Positions 24,215-31,808 of a stretch of 64,000 bases of DNA are shown piece after piece. How positions within the stretch are numbered: the stretch's first letter is position 1; each line of letters starts with the position of its first letter. The notes under the pieces were generated by a model. That model was not told the DNA's origin. It did no database searches and saw only the letters and a program-made list of their open reading frames with translations. The stretch comes from Streptomyces sp. NBC_00285 (lineage in GTDB: Bacteria; Actinomycetota; Actinomycetes; Streptomycetales; Streptomycetaceae), in assembly GCF_036174265.1 (NCBI RefSeq), contig NZ_CP108055.1, positions 8,618,001 to 8,682,000 of the forward strand. Reading direction: 5' to 3'. Both the position numbers and the translations under genes were made by a program.

Positions 24215-25321
24215 TCACGTCCACCGCAGCAGTGCGCCCAGACCCCCCACCGGCGCCCCGTCCCCGAGCGCCGGCGTCACCGAGAGCGCCGGGGCGCCCG
24301 TGGCAGCCGCCGACCTGATCAGCGCGTCGTCCGCGCGGGCCGACCAGGAGTTCTGCTCGCCGAGGATCTTCAGATCCGTACGGCGCACCGCCAGCTGGTC
24401 GGGATCCTCGCCGACCCACACCTCACGGTGCGCGTCGGGACCGTCCGGGCGGATCAGGAGCTCGCCGATACGGTGCTCACGCGCCGCCTCGACCAGCGCG
24501 GGCACGCCCTCGGCGGCACCGGGACGCCCGTCGTCCCCCGGCGTCCGGGCCGCGAGGAACCGTTCCAGCTCCCGCTCCGTCCGCGTCCGCACGTACGCGG
24601 CGCGGGTGTGTTCCACGTCCTCGTCGAGCAGCCGGCTCCCGGCGCCGTGCGCGGCCTCGACGACCATGTCGTGCAGCCGCTTCGGCAGCCGTTCACGCAC
24701 GGACCGCTTCTCGCGTTCGTCGCCGACGAGGATCAGCAGGTCGGCGCCCATTTCCTCCTGGCAGACCGCGAGCGCGTCCGCGATCTCGGCCGCGTTGCGC
24801 TCCCAAGTGTTCTCCACCCGCAGCTGGACGTGCCGCTCCGACCAGTCGGCCGAACCGGTCCGGTGGACGGGCCACTGCTCGCCGGTGACCGTACCGGCGT
24901 CCTTGCGGCCCAGTGCTCCGCGCAGCTCGAAGTCCGCGCCCTTGCGGTCGATGTACGCCACCACGCACACGGGGTCCTCACCGGCCAGTTCGAGCAGCGG
25001 CGCGGTGTGCGGCAGCGGGGCCCAGCGGACCAGGCTGCCGTCGGGGGACCGGGTCAGCGGCGGGTCCAGAACGACCTCACCCGCCCGCGCGAATACGGCC
25101 CGGCCATGCGGTTCGGACGACTGCCGCAACTCCTCCAGCGCCTCCCGCACGGCCACACAGGTGTCCTCGTCGGCCCCTTGCGCGGACAGTTCGCGAGCGA
25201 CCGCGACCGCCGCGAGACGGCCTTCGTGGGACGAGTCCTCGGTGGGGCGTGGGGCGTCGGCGTACACGGAGGCCCAGGGGCCCGGATGTTCGTGGAGTGG
25301 CTGCAGAAAAGCGAGATTCAT
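24215..25321 (-). CDS. baeRF2-type (eRF1/Vms1-like) protein, Rv2629 family
   Basis: The ATG at 25321 behind GGGAGG gives 368 residues. MNLAFLQPL, EDTCVAVREALEELRQS, VVAYIDRKGADFELRG, QLRVENTWERNAAEIADAL and LLILVGDEREKRSVRERLP place it in the bacterial archaeo-eukaryotic release-factor family 2 (mycobacterial Rv2629). Relatives such as Vms1/ANKZF1 cut peptidyl-tRNA on stalled ribosomes, and the actinobacterial members are tied to hypoxia or stress. The GGQ-type catalytic loop is not obvious. A perfect SigB-consensus promoter lies 54 bases upstream, inside the start region of the divergent DUF6158 gene. Confidence 0.78.
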   Translation of the reverse strand: MNLAFLQPLHEHPGPWASVYADAPRPTEDSSHEGRLAAVAVARELSAQGADEDTCVAVREALEELRQSSEPHGRAVFARAGEVVLDPPLTRSPDGSLVRWAPLPHTAPLLELAGEDPVCVVAYIDRKGADFELRGALGRKDAGTVTGEQWPVHRTGSADWSERHVQLRVENTWERNAAEIADALAVCQEEMGADLLILVGDEREKRSVRERLPKRLHDMVVEAAHGAGSRLLDEDVEHTRAAYVRTRTERELERFLAARTPGDDGRPGAAEGVPALVEAAREHRIGELLIRPDGPDAHREVWVGEDPDQLAVRRTDLKILGEQNSWSARADDALIRSAAATGAPALSVTPALGDGAPVGGLGALLRWT

Positions 25322-25374
25322 GATGTCCCTCCCGGATACCGCTCGGGGGCAGTGCGGTAATGCGTCCCGGGCGG

Positions 25375-25399
25375 GTACCCGAAGCGCATGAACGAACAC
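25375..25399 (-). promoter_or_regulatory. SigB-type promoter for baeRF2
   Basis: On the minus strand, GTGT (25399-25396), 15 bases, then GGGTAC (25380-25375) fits GNNT-N14-16-GGGTAC/T exactly. The -35 lies within the first codons of the divergent DUF6158 gene. The -10 forms half of the palindrome GGGTACCC (25373-25380), which offers a GGGTAC to the plus strand too, although no matching plus-strand -35 is present. Confidence 0.6.
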
Positions 25400-25666
25400 G
25401 ACGAGCGGGACACCAGGGCGACCGGAGTCGACCCCGGCCGGCTGGACGACCAGCAGCTCATGAAAGAGCTGGAGACGATCCACCGCACCCGGCACGAGAC
25501 GCTGCTCCATGGCTCGAACGACGCGCTCAGCGCCCACAACGAGCGCATGGCACGGCTGGAGGGCGAGTACTTGCGCCGCAACCCGCGCCGTACGGTGGCC
25601 GCGGGCCGCACCCGGGAAGGCGCGCGGGAGCGGAGGCCGGGGGAGTCGGCCACGCCGACGTCGTGA
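25388..25666 (+). CDS. DUF6158-type small conserved protein
   Basis: The protein has 92 residues. The core VDPGRLDDQQLMKELETIHRTRHETLLHGSNDALSAHNERMARLEGEYLRRNPRR is a helical, charged domain recurrent in Streptomyces (DUF6158); the tail is disordered. The function is unknown. The start codon lies eight bases after a GGGTAC box and has no ribosome site, so the message may be leaderless. It is divergent from baeRF2 and may be co-regulated with it. Confidence 0.7.
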   Translation: MNEHDERDTRATGVDPGRLDDQQLMKELETIHRTRHETLLHGSNDALSAHNERMARLEGEYLRRNPRRTVAAGRTREGARERRPGESATPTS

Positions 25667-25694
25667 CGGGCCTCGGATCCCCACGAAGGCGAAC

Positions 25695-25728
25695 GGTGAC
25701 CTGCTGATCACGTGATCAGCAGGTCACC
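25695..25728. terminator. 34-bp perfect palindrome, bidirectional terminator
   Basis: The 17-base arm GGTGACCTGCTGATCAC (25695-25711) is followed with no loop by its exact reverse complement. It lies 29 bases after the DUF6158 stop and about 117 bases from the end of the convergent CBS gene. Transcripts from either side would form a long stem. Confidence 0.75.
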
Positions 25729-25845
25729 GGGACGTGCGCGCGAGGTCCGGTCCCGTCAGGCGGCCGCCTCCTGGGCGAACACGTCAAGAGATACGTCCGG
25801 TCACGGCTTGCTGAACGGGCTGTGCGCACGTCCCACCGGCCGGGC

Positions 25846-26280
25846 TCATACGGCGGCCTCGCCCTGCGGACCGGCGCGGTTGATGTCGGCCAGTGCCGAC
25901 CCCGGGTCCCGCGCCTGTGCGAGGTCCCCGAGGCTCACCATGCCGACCGGCAGACCGTCCTCGATGACCGGCAGCCGCCGTACGGCATGCGCGCGCATCA
26001 GCGCCGCGGCCTGTGTCACCGGGTCGCCGGGAGCCACCGTCACCGGATCCGGCGTGCACACCGACTCGGCGCTCACCGTCAACGGGTCGACGCCGTCGGC
26101 CACGGCCCGCACCGTGATGTCCCGGTCGGTGAGCAGCCCCACCACCCGCTGACCGTCGGCGACCACCACGTCGCCGATGTCCTGCGCGCGCATCAGCCGC
26201 GCCGCCTCGACCAGCGAGGCGTCCGGCCGGACGGCCACCACACCGGGTGTCATCACCTCCCGTACGAGCTGGGCCGTCAC
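25846..26280 (-). CDS. CBS-domain pair protein
   Basis: The protein has 144 residues and consists of two CBS motifs in tandem: LVREVMTPGVVAVRPDASLVEAARLMRAQDIGDVVVADGQRVVGLLTDRDIT and PDPVTVAPGDPVTQAAALMRAHAVRRLPVIEDGLPVGMVSLGDLA. CBS pairs bind adenosine nucleotides and act as energy or stress sensors. Here no effector domain is attached, so it probably acts on a partner protein. Its start overlaps the DUF2795 stop by four bases, so the two are translationally coupled. Confidence 0.9.
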   Translation of the reverse strand: MTAQLVREVMTPGVVAVRPDASLVEAARLMRAQDIGDVVVADGQRVVGLLTDRDITVRAVADGVDPLTVSAESVCTPDPVTVAPGDPVTQAAALMRAHAVRRLPVIEDGLPVGMVSLGDLAQARDPGSALADINRAGPQGEAAV

Positions 26281-26663
26281 GGCGCGCCCTCCGCATGGGT
26301 CAGCGCCCGCGCGAGTTCCTGGACGGTGGCGTAGTTCTCATTGCGCGGCAACGCCTCCACCGCCTCGACGAGGGGGTCGGGGGCGTGTTTGCGGCGCAGT
26401 GCCCGCCCCAGCTCCACGGGGGTGGCGGGGAAGGAGCTGCGGCCCAGGATCCGGGCCAGCTCCAGTCGGACGCCCTCCAGCGACGCCCCGGGCCGGCCGG
26501 GTGTCACGGGCCCGCCCCAGACCTGCGGATCGTCGTCGGCGGTCGGCTCCGGGTCGTTCCACTCCTCGCTGCGGGTGGGATGCCCGGAACGGAGCAGACC
26601 CTGGAGTTCGTGCTTCATCTCGTCGTCGCGGTGGCGGCTCAGCCGGTCGCTGCCTCGCTGCAT
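26277..26663 (-). CDS. DUF2795 domain protein
   Basis: The ATG at 26663 behind GGAGG gives 128 residues. The first 60 residues are polar (MQRGSDRLSRHRDDEMKHEL). The C-terminal 65 residues form the DUF2795 fold: VRLELARILGRSSFPATPVELGRALRRKHAPDPLVEAVEALPRNENYATVQELARALTH. The function is unknown; the family is widespread in actinomycetes beside stress genes. It is the first gene of an operon with the CBS protein, behind a SigB-type promoter. Confidence 0.78.
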   Translation of the reverse strand: MQRGSDRLSRHRDDEMKHELQGLLRSGHPTRSEEWNDPEPTADDDPQVWGGPVTPGRPGASLEGVRLELARILGRSSFPATPVELGRALRRKHAPDPLVEAVEALPRNENYATVQELARALTHAEGAP

Positions 26664-26696
26664 GTTCTCCCTCCAGATCTTCGGGGTCCGCACCGC

Positions 26697-26721
26697 GTAC
26701 CCGTGCACTGCGGGCCGACAC
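26697..26721 (-). promoter_or_regulatory. SigB-type promoter for the DUF2795-CBS operon
   Basis: On the minus strand, GTGT (26721-26718), 15 bases, GGGTAC (26702-26697): a full match to GNNT-N14-16-GGGTAC/T. It lies 34 bases before the ATG at 26663. Confidence 0.6.
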
Positions 26722-26724
26722 GGG

Positions 26725-26748
26725 GTTTGTGTCACCGAAGCCGGGAGA
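26725..26748 (+). promoter_or_regulatory. Divergent SigB-like promoter
   Basis: GTTT (26725-26728), 14 bases, GGGAGA (26743-26748). The -35 and spacing fit; the -10 keeps GGG but lacks TAC. It points at the small membrane protein starting at 26793 and stands back to back with the DUF2795 promoter. Confidence 0.3.
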
Positions 26749-26792
26749 CCCGGCCCGGACCCCCCGCGCACCTCCTCCGGGAAGGACTGGCG

Positions 26793-26975
26793 ATGGTGCT
26801 CCTCGCCGCGCTCATGCCCCTGCTCATGCTCGGCGTGGTCCTCGCGCTGGGCCGGTACGAGGAGCTGATGCTTCCGCGACGGGCGGAGGACCGGCCCCAG
26901 CCGGCCGTCCTCCCGTCGGCGGCAGCGGCTACTTCTTCTCCCGCCCCGGCAGGAACTCCTGCACCTTCGCCGTGA
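26793..26975 (+). CDS. Small single-pass membrane protein, 60 residues
   Basis: The ATG follows GGAAGGA. Residues 2-20 form one membrane helix (VLLAALMPLLMLGVVLALG), then comes RYEELMLPRR and a Pro/Ala-rich cytoplasmic tail. Streptomyces genomes carry many such short proteins of unknown role. Its 3' end overlaps the convergent TPP-enzyme relic by 47 bases, which lowers confidence. Confidence 0.5.
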   Translation: MVLLAALMPLLMLGVVLALGRYEELMLPRRAEDRPQPAVLPSAAAATSSPAPAGTPAPSP

Positions 26976-27307
26976 AGCCCTGCCCGACCATGGCCGCCGC
27001 GACCGCGTCGCCCTTGAGGATCGAGGAGAACGTGGCCTCCAGCTGTTCCCAGGTCGCGTGCGGCGCGACCGGCGGTACGGCGGGGTCGGTGAGGAACTCC
27101 AGGACCGCGGGCCGGTCCGCGGCCGGCCCGGCCCGCCAGGCCGCCTCCACGTCCTGGCGGCTTCTCCACCCGGATCCCGGTCAGACCGAGGGAGCGGGCG
27201 AACGCCGCGTACTGCACGTCCGGGAGCGCTTGCGAGGGCAGGAACGACGGGGCGCCCTCCATGGCCCGCAACCGTTCGAGAATGTGATCGGACACCTTGG
27301 TGCTCAT
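26929..27307 (-). pseudogene. Relic of a thiamine-pyrophosphate enzyme (pyruvate oxidase/acetolactate synthase-like)
   Basis: The minus-strand frame from the ATG at 27307 begins STKVSDHILERLR, the start of a roughly 600-residue TPP-dependent enzyme. It then jumps directly to the C-terminal part: SQALPDVQYAAFARSLGLTGIRVEKP, then DVEAAWRAGPAADRPAVLEFLTDPAVPPVAPHATWEQLEATFSSILKGD and QGFTAKVQEFLPGR. About 480 central residues are gone. Near 27155 an extra base (CCAG where a codon is expected) shifts the frame, and the C-terminal part continues in another frame to the stop at 26929. It is clearly dead. What remains documents a deletion plus a frameshift. Confidence 0.75.
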
Positions 27308-27353
27308 GGGCTGGCCTCCCGGACGTGGGCGGCACAGACAGCGGCCTTACGAG

Positions 27354-27377
27354 GCACCCTGCGCGCGCCCGGAAACC
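27354..27377 (-). promoter_or_regulatory. SigB-like promoter of the TPP-enzyme relic
   Basis: GGTT (27377-27374), 14 bases, GGGTGC (27359-27354) on the minus strand, one base off GGGTAC. It lies 47 bases before the relic's ATG and may be a leftover of stress control of the former gene. Confidence 0.35.
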
Positions 27378-27386
27378 TTCACCGGT

Positions 27387-27410
27387 GTTTGCCCCCGAAG
27401 GCCCGGGGCA
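27387..27410 (+). promoter_or_regulatory. Possible SigB-like promoter of the sigma-factor gene
   Basis: GTTT (27387-27390), 14 bases, GGGGCA (27405-27410); with 15 bases the -10 reads GGGCAG. The match is partial. It lies about 150 bases before the sigma-factor ATG. Autoregulation would be typical for this sigma class. Confidence 0.3.
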
Positions 27411-27556
27411 GGCGCAGTCCCAGTGCTTCGGACCGGAGGCACGTCCGTGGGAGCGGCCCCGAGCCGCAACGGTCGCGCCTGCCCGGCCCCCCCTCGCAGA
27501 CGCGCTCCCACCCCGATCGTCCAACCCAGAGCACGATCTAGGGAGTTGCGACGCAC

Positions 27557-28354
27557 ATGCCCACTCCAGTGAGCGCGAAGCACCACCCGCACGACGACGC
27601 CCCCGACACCGCCGAGGACTTCCGCAGACTCGCCGCGCTCCCTCCGGGACCCGAGCGCGACACCCTGCGCGGACGGATCGTCGAGGCGTGGCTGCCCATG
27701 GCCGACCGGCTCGCCGGCCGTTTCCGCAACCGGGGCGAGAGCTTCGACGACCTGCGCCAGGTCGCCGCCCTCGGCCTGGTCAAGGCCGTGGACCGCTACG
27801 ACCCCGCACTCGGCAGCGCCTTCGAGAGCTACGCCGTGCCCACCATCACCGGCGAGATCAAGCGGCACTTCCGCGACCACATGTGGACCCTGCATGTACC
27901 GCGCCGGGTCCAGGAGCTGCGCAACCGCGTCCGCTTCGCCTCCCGGGACCTCGCCCAGACCATCCCGGGCCGCAGGCCCACCGTCGCCGAGATCGCCGCG
28001 CAGGCCAACATGAGCGACGAGGACGCCCGGGTCGGTCTGGAGGCACTGGAGAGTTTCACCGCCCTGTCCCTCGACGCCGAACTTCCCGGCAGCCCAAACG
28101 GCTACTCCCTCGCCGACTGCCTCGGCTCGCTCGACCCCGCACTGGCCACGGTCGTCGACCGCGAGTCCGTCAAGCCCCGGCTGGCCGCGCTGCCCGAACG
28201 CGAGCGGGCCATCCTCTACATGCGGTTCTTCGGCGACATGACCCAGAGCCGTATCGCCGAGCAGCTGGGCATCTCGCAGATGCACGTGTCCCGGCTGATC
28301 AACCGCTGCTGCGGACGACTGCGCGAACAGATCATGCGCGACGCCGCCGCGTGA
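27557..28354 (+). CDS. SigB/SigF/SigG-family RNA polymerase sigma factor
   Basis: The protein has 265 residues. Region 2 is at about 50-110 (MADRLAGRFRNRGESFDDLRQVAALGLVKAVDRYDPALGSAFESYAVPTITGEIKRHFRDH), region 3 at about 115-175 and region 4 at about 205-262 (LPERERAILYMRFFGDMTQSRIAEQLGISQMHVSRLINRCCGRLREQ). This is the stress/sporulation class, which recognises GNNT-N14-16-GGGTAC/T in Streptomyces. No anti-sigma or anti-anti-sigma gene is adjacent. Several matching promoters lie within the preceding 16 kb, so it may direct them. Confidence 0.93.
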   Translation: MPTPVSAKHHPHDDAPDTAEDFRRLAALPPGPERDTLRGRIVEAWLPMADRLAGRFRNRGESFDDLRQVAALGLVKAVDRYDPALGSAFESYAVPTITGEIKRHFRDHMWTLHVPRRVQELRNRVRFASRDLAQTIPGRRPTVAEIAAQANMSDEDARVGLEALESFTALSLDAELPGSPNGYSLADCLGSLDPALATVVDRESVKPRLAALPERERAILYMRFFGDMTQSRIAEQLGISQMHVSRLINRCCGRLREQIMRDAAA

Positions 28355-28609
28355 CGGGACGGTTCTGACGGTCAGGTTCCGACAGGGCGGCTCTCACGGT
28401 CCGGGGATGCGTGCCCGCACGTCTCCGTTCGCGGCCCGGGGTCACCCACTCGGCCCTCACCGTCCCGCCAATGGCCTTCGGCCGCGCGCGGACCGGGGCC
28501 CCGGGGGCTGAGATGACGGTGGGTGCGACCGTCGCGCCCCCGGTCCAGTCGTCGTATCCCCGACGCCCGACGACGGGCCCCTCAGCCGTCGGCCGAAGGA
28601 GTCCACCTC
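28355..28609. other. 255-base spacer
   Basis: The region between the sigma factor and the secreted-protein gene shows no gene with a ribosome site, no strong hairpin and no promoter box that I trust. A loose direct repeat (GACGGTTCTGACGGTCAGGTTC) lies at its start. Confidence 0.4.
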
Positions 28610-29272
28610 ATGCGCCGCACCGCCCGTCTCCGGGCCCTGACCGTCGTCCTCTTCGCCCTCGGAATCACCCTGGGTCTCGCCGCGCCGAGCGCCTTCGCCG
28701 ACCCGGCCGCCGAAGTCAGCCCGAGCAGTGTCACGCCGGGCGCGAGCGTCACCGTGTCCGTCTCCTGCGACCCCGGCGGCGGTACGCCACCCGCCACCCT
28801 CGACGCCACCTCGCAGGCCTTCGAGACGGCAACTGTCCGGCTCCGACTGGTGCCCGGCAACGACGACGCCGTCTCCGGCCCCGCCTACAGCGGCAACGCG
28901 CGCGTCGCCGCCGACCAGGCGCTCCAGGACGGTGCCGGCGGTGTCGGCCCGGACTCCGCGTGGACCGTCGACGGCACCTGCCCCACCGCGGACCGCGCGC
29001 CGGGCAAGGCGTGGAGCGCCACCTTCACCGTCACCCGCGACACCGCCACGGCCACCGCCGGCGGCGAACGCCGCCCGTGCACCGAGCCGCGCGCCGAACC
29101 GAGCACCGACACCTGTGGTGCCGCGGTCATCCAGCGCCCCGTCCGGGCCGGCCAGGGCGGCACCTTCCGCGACAGCGTCCCGGCCCTGGTCACCGGCGGT
29201 CTGCTCATCGCCGGCGCCGCGGCAGGGGCCGTGTACCGGCTGCGCCGCAAGAACCCCGCGGCCAACGCCTGA
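28610..29272 (+). CDS. Secreted, C-terminally membrane-anchored protein of unknown function
   Basis: The ATG at 28610 behind GAAGGAG gives 220 residues. Residues 1-31 are a signal peptide (RRTARLRALTVVLFALGITLGLAAPSAFA). The middle is a Ser/Thr/Ala-rich beta domain starting EVSPSSVTPGASVTVSVSC with two cysteine pairs possible. A membrane helix near 190-210 (SVPALVTGGLLIAGAAAGAVY) is followed by RLRRKN. This is a cell-surface protein held by a C-terminal anchor, without an LPXTG sorting motif. Similar proteins are common in Streptomyces; the role is unknown. Confidence 0.72.
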   Translation: MRRTARLRALTVVLFALGITLGLAAPSAFADPAAEVSPSSVTPGASVTVSVSCDPGGGTPPATLDATSQAFETATVRLRLVPGNDDAVSGPAYSGNARVAADQALQDGAGGVGPDSAWTVDGTCPTADRAPGKAWSATFTVTRDTATATAGGERRPCTEPRAEPSTDTCGAAVIQRPVRAGQGGTFRDSVPALVTGGLLIAGAAAGAVYRLRRKNPAANA

Positions 29273-29457
29273 GGCGAAACCCGGGGACCGTGTGACGGGT
29301 GCAACCCGCACGGGCGCCCATGGGCCGGAGGCACCGTGGGTACTCAGAGCGCGAGGAGTGCACGAAGCGCCTCACCAGGCGTCGCCTCACCGAGGGTGAG
29401 AGGACGAGACGGCGGACCGGGCGGCGGGCCACCTGAGAGCGGCTGACGGAGGTGACC

Positions 29458-30702
29458 ATGCGGACCGACCCGGAGGATCACGGCCCCGTCCGCTACGGCC
29501 CCCCGCCGCCCGACGACGCGCTGCCGGTACTGCCGGACCTCGCCGCGGTGCTGTCCGACGCTGCCACCCGCCCCCGTGCCGAACCGGTCGGCGGCGGCAC
29601 CCCGCTCCTGGAGGCCGCCTGCGGTTACGGAGCCCGGCGCGGCCTGCCCGCCCGGCCGGACCACGTGGTCGCCGCCCCCGGGGCCCCAGCCCTGCTGGTC
29701 GCCCTGACCGCCGCCCTCGGCGGTGACGTCCTGGTGCCCCGCCCCTGCGCCGCCTGGTGGGCGCCGTACGCACGCCTGCTGGGAAGGCCCGTCTTCCACG
29801 TGGCGACACCCGCCGAGTGCGGCGGTGTCCCCGATCCCTACGCCCTGCTGGAGACCGTGCGCCGGGTGCGTGCCGAGGGCGGTGACCCACGGCTGCTGGT
29901 GTTGTCCGTCGCCGACGACCCCACCGCCACCGTCGCCCCGCCCGAGGCGCTGCACGAGGCCGTCGAGGCCGCCGCGGGTGAGGGCCTGCACCTGGTCAGC
30001 GACGAGACCTGGCGCGACACCGTGCACACCCCGCACGAGACGGTTCTGGTCAGCCCCGCGGAGATGGCGCCCGACCGGGTCACCGTGGTCACCGACCTGG
30101 CCGGCGGACTGCTGCCGGCCGGCTGGCCCGCCGCCATCGCCCGCTTCCCGGCGAACGGCAGCGGCGACGGCCTACGCGCGCGTGTGCTGGACGTACTGAC
30201 CGCCCTGGGCGCCCGCGTCGCCGCCCCGGTCGCCGCGGCCGCCGCCCACGCGCTCACCGAGCCCGAACCGGTCGCCGCCCACCGTGCCGCTGTGGTGGAC
30301 CTCCACGCACGCGTGGCCGCCGCCGCGCACGCCGTCGTCGTCGGCGCGGGCGCCCTGTGCCGGCCCCCACAGGCCGGCCGTCACCTCTACGTCGACCTCG
30401 GCCCCCTGCGGCCGGCGCTCACCGCGCGGGGCATCGGCGACGCCCAGGACCTGGAGGACTTCCTCGCCGCCCGGCTCGGTGTGCCCGCGCCCGGCGGCCA
30501 CCGCTTCGGCGACGACCTCGGCGCGCTGCGCGTACGGCTGTCCACCGGCCCGCTGCTCGGGACCTCGGACACGGAACGCGCGGAATGCCTCACGTCACCC
30601 GCGCCGTTGGAACTGCCACACGTGCAACGCGCGTTGATCACCTTGAAGTCGGTCTTCGACGACCTTTGCGACGACGCTCAGCGATGGGAGCCTCCTCGAT
30701 GA
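29458..30702 (+). CDS. Aminotransferase class I/II-like protein lacking the PLP lysine
   Basis: The ATG at 29458 is placed seven bases after GGAGG and gives 414 residues. The fold-type I layout is readable: VVAAPGAPALLVALTAALGGDVLVPRPCAAWWAPYARLLGRP, LLVLSVADDPTATVAPP, LHLVSDETWRDTVH. Where the family has SxSK for Schiff-base formation, this protein has VTVVTDLAGGLLPAGWPAAIA, with no lysine nearby. It may be a degenerate enzyme, a PLP-independent enzyme or a regulatory or binding homologue. The stop overlaps the start of the metallo-beta-lactamase-fold gene (ATGA), pointing to linked function. Confidence 0.65.
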   Translation: MRTDPEDHGPVRYGPPPPDDALPVLPDLAAVLSDAATRPRAEPVGGGTPLLEAACGYGARRGLPARPDHVVAAPGAPALLVALTAALGGDVLVPRPCAAWWAPYARLLGRPVFHVATPAECGGVPDPYALLETVRRVRAEGGDPRLLVLSVADDPTATVAPPEALHEAVEAAAGEGLHLVSDETWRDTVHTPHETVLVSPAEMAPDRVTVVTDLAGGLLPAGWPAAIARFPANGSGDGLRARVLDVLTALGARVAAPVAAAAAHALTEPEPVAAHRAAVVDLHARVAAAAHAVVVGAGALCRPPQAGRHLYVDLGPLRPALTARGIGDAQDLEDFLAARLGVPAPGGHRFGDDLGALRVRLSTGPLLGTSDTERAECLTSPAPLELPHVQRALITLKSVFDDLCDDAQRWEPPR

Positions 30703-31808
30703 CGCAGCAGTCCGAGTCGACCACCACCAGGGTGGCCGGCGGGCCGGCGGCCCGGTCCTCCTTCGCGCCGCCGCACCCTCCCCTCGCCGAACCCCGCCCG
30801 CTGGGGGAGCGCAGAGTGTGGCCGAGGTCCTTCCACGACCGTCTGACCGCCCCCCTGCCCGGCCTGAAGTCCATGGCCCGCTTCGCCCGTGAGGGCGCGG
30901 TACGCCCCGGCCCCGAGGGCCTTGCCGACATCCCGAAGCTGCCCTACGAACCCGCCCCGCTCCCCGCCGTCGACAGCCGCACGGTCGCCGTCTCCTGGGC
31001 GGGACACGCCAGTTGGGTGGTGCGGATCGGTGGCCTGACCGTCCTCACCGACCCGGTCTGGTCCCGCCGCATCCTCGGCACCCCGGCCCGGATCACCCCG
31101 GTGGGCATCGACTGGAACACCCTGCCGCGCATCGACGCGGTGGTCATCAGCCACAACCACTACGACCACCTGGACGCTCCGACCCTGCGCCGGCTCCCGC
31201 GCGACACCCCGGTGTTCGTCCCGGCAGGCCTGGCCCGCTGGTTCCATCGCCGCCGCTTCACCGCGGTCACCGAACTGGACTGGTGGGAGGCCGCCGAACT
31301 GGGCGGAGTCCGCTTCGACTTCGTCCCCGCCCACCACTGGTCCAAGCGCTCCCTCACGGACACCTGTCGCACCCTGTGGGGCGGCTGGGTCCTGACAGCG
31401 CGGGACGGCCAACGCGTCTACTTCGCGGGCGACACCGGCTACGGCCACTGGTTCTCCCGCATCGGCGACCGCTACCCCGGCATCGACCTGGCCCTGCTCC
31501 CCATCGGCGCCTACGACCCCCGCTGGTGGCTCAGCGACGTCCACTGCGACCCGGAGGAGGCGGTGCGAGCGGCCCAGGACCTGGGCGCCCGCAGGATGGC
31601 CCCCATGCACTGGGCGACGTTCGTGCTGTCCGCGGAACCGGTCCTGGAACCGCTGACCAGGGTGCGGGACGCCTGGGACAAGGCGGGTCTGGCGCGCGAG
31701 GACCTGTGGGACCTGCCCATCGGAGGCTCACGGCTGCTGGAGCGCCCTCAGGTCCCCGGGAGCGGCCTCAGGAGCGCACCCGCTTCCACACCGTCGGCGC
31801 CGCGCTGA
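30699..31808 (+). CDS. Metallo-beta-lactamase-fold hydrolase (UlaG/NAPE-PLD-like)
   Basis: The ATG at 30699 overlaps the preceding stop and follows GGGAG; 369 residues. Zinc motifs are SWAGHASWVV, SHNHYDHLD, FVPAHHW, FAGDTGYGHW and PMHWATF, the NAPE-PLD/UlaG-type order. Its relatives cleave phosphodiesters or lactones of lipids and sugars. The N-terminal 60 residues are Pro-rich and disordered, with no clear signal peptide. Its 3' end overlaps the convergent DedA gene by 41 bases. Confidence 0.87.
   Translation: MTQQSESTTTRVAGGPAARSSFAPPHPPLAEPRPLGERRVWPRSFHDRLTAPLPGLKSMARFAREGAVRPGPEGLADIPKLPYEPAPLPAVDSRTVAVSWAGHASWVVRIGGLTVLTDPVWSRRILGTPARITPVGIDWNTLPRIDAVVISHNHYDHLDAPTLRRLPRDTPVFVPAGLARWFHRRRFTAVTELDWWEAAELGGVRFDFVPAHHWSKRSLTDTCRTLWGGWVLTARDGQRVYFAGDTGYGHWFSRIGDRYPGIDLALLPIGAYDPRWWLSDVHCDPEEAVRAAQDLGARRMAPMHWATFVLSAEPVLEPLTRVRDAWDKAGLAREDLWDLPIGGSRLLERPQVPGSGLRSAPASTPSAPR

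Noticed and set aside
24181..24220. Hairpin between the ABC-F and baeRF2 genes
   Set aside because: Only a 5-bp GCCCG/CGGGC stem with a 4-base loop, within expectation for GC-rich DNA.
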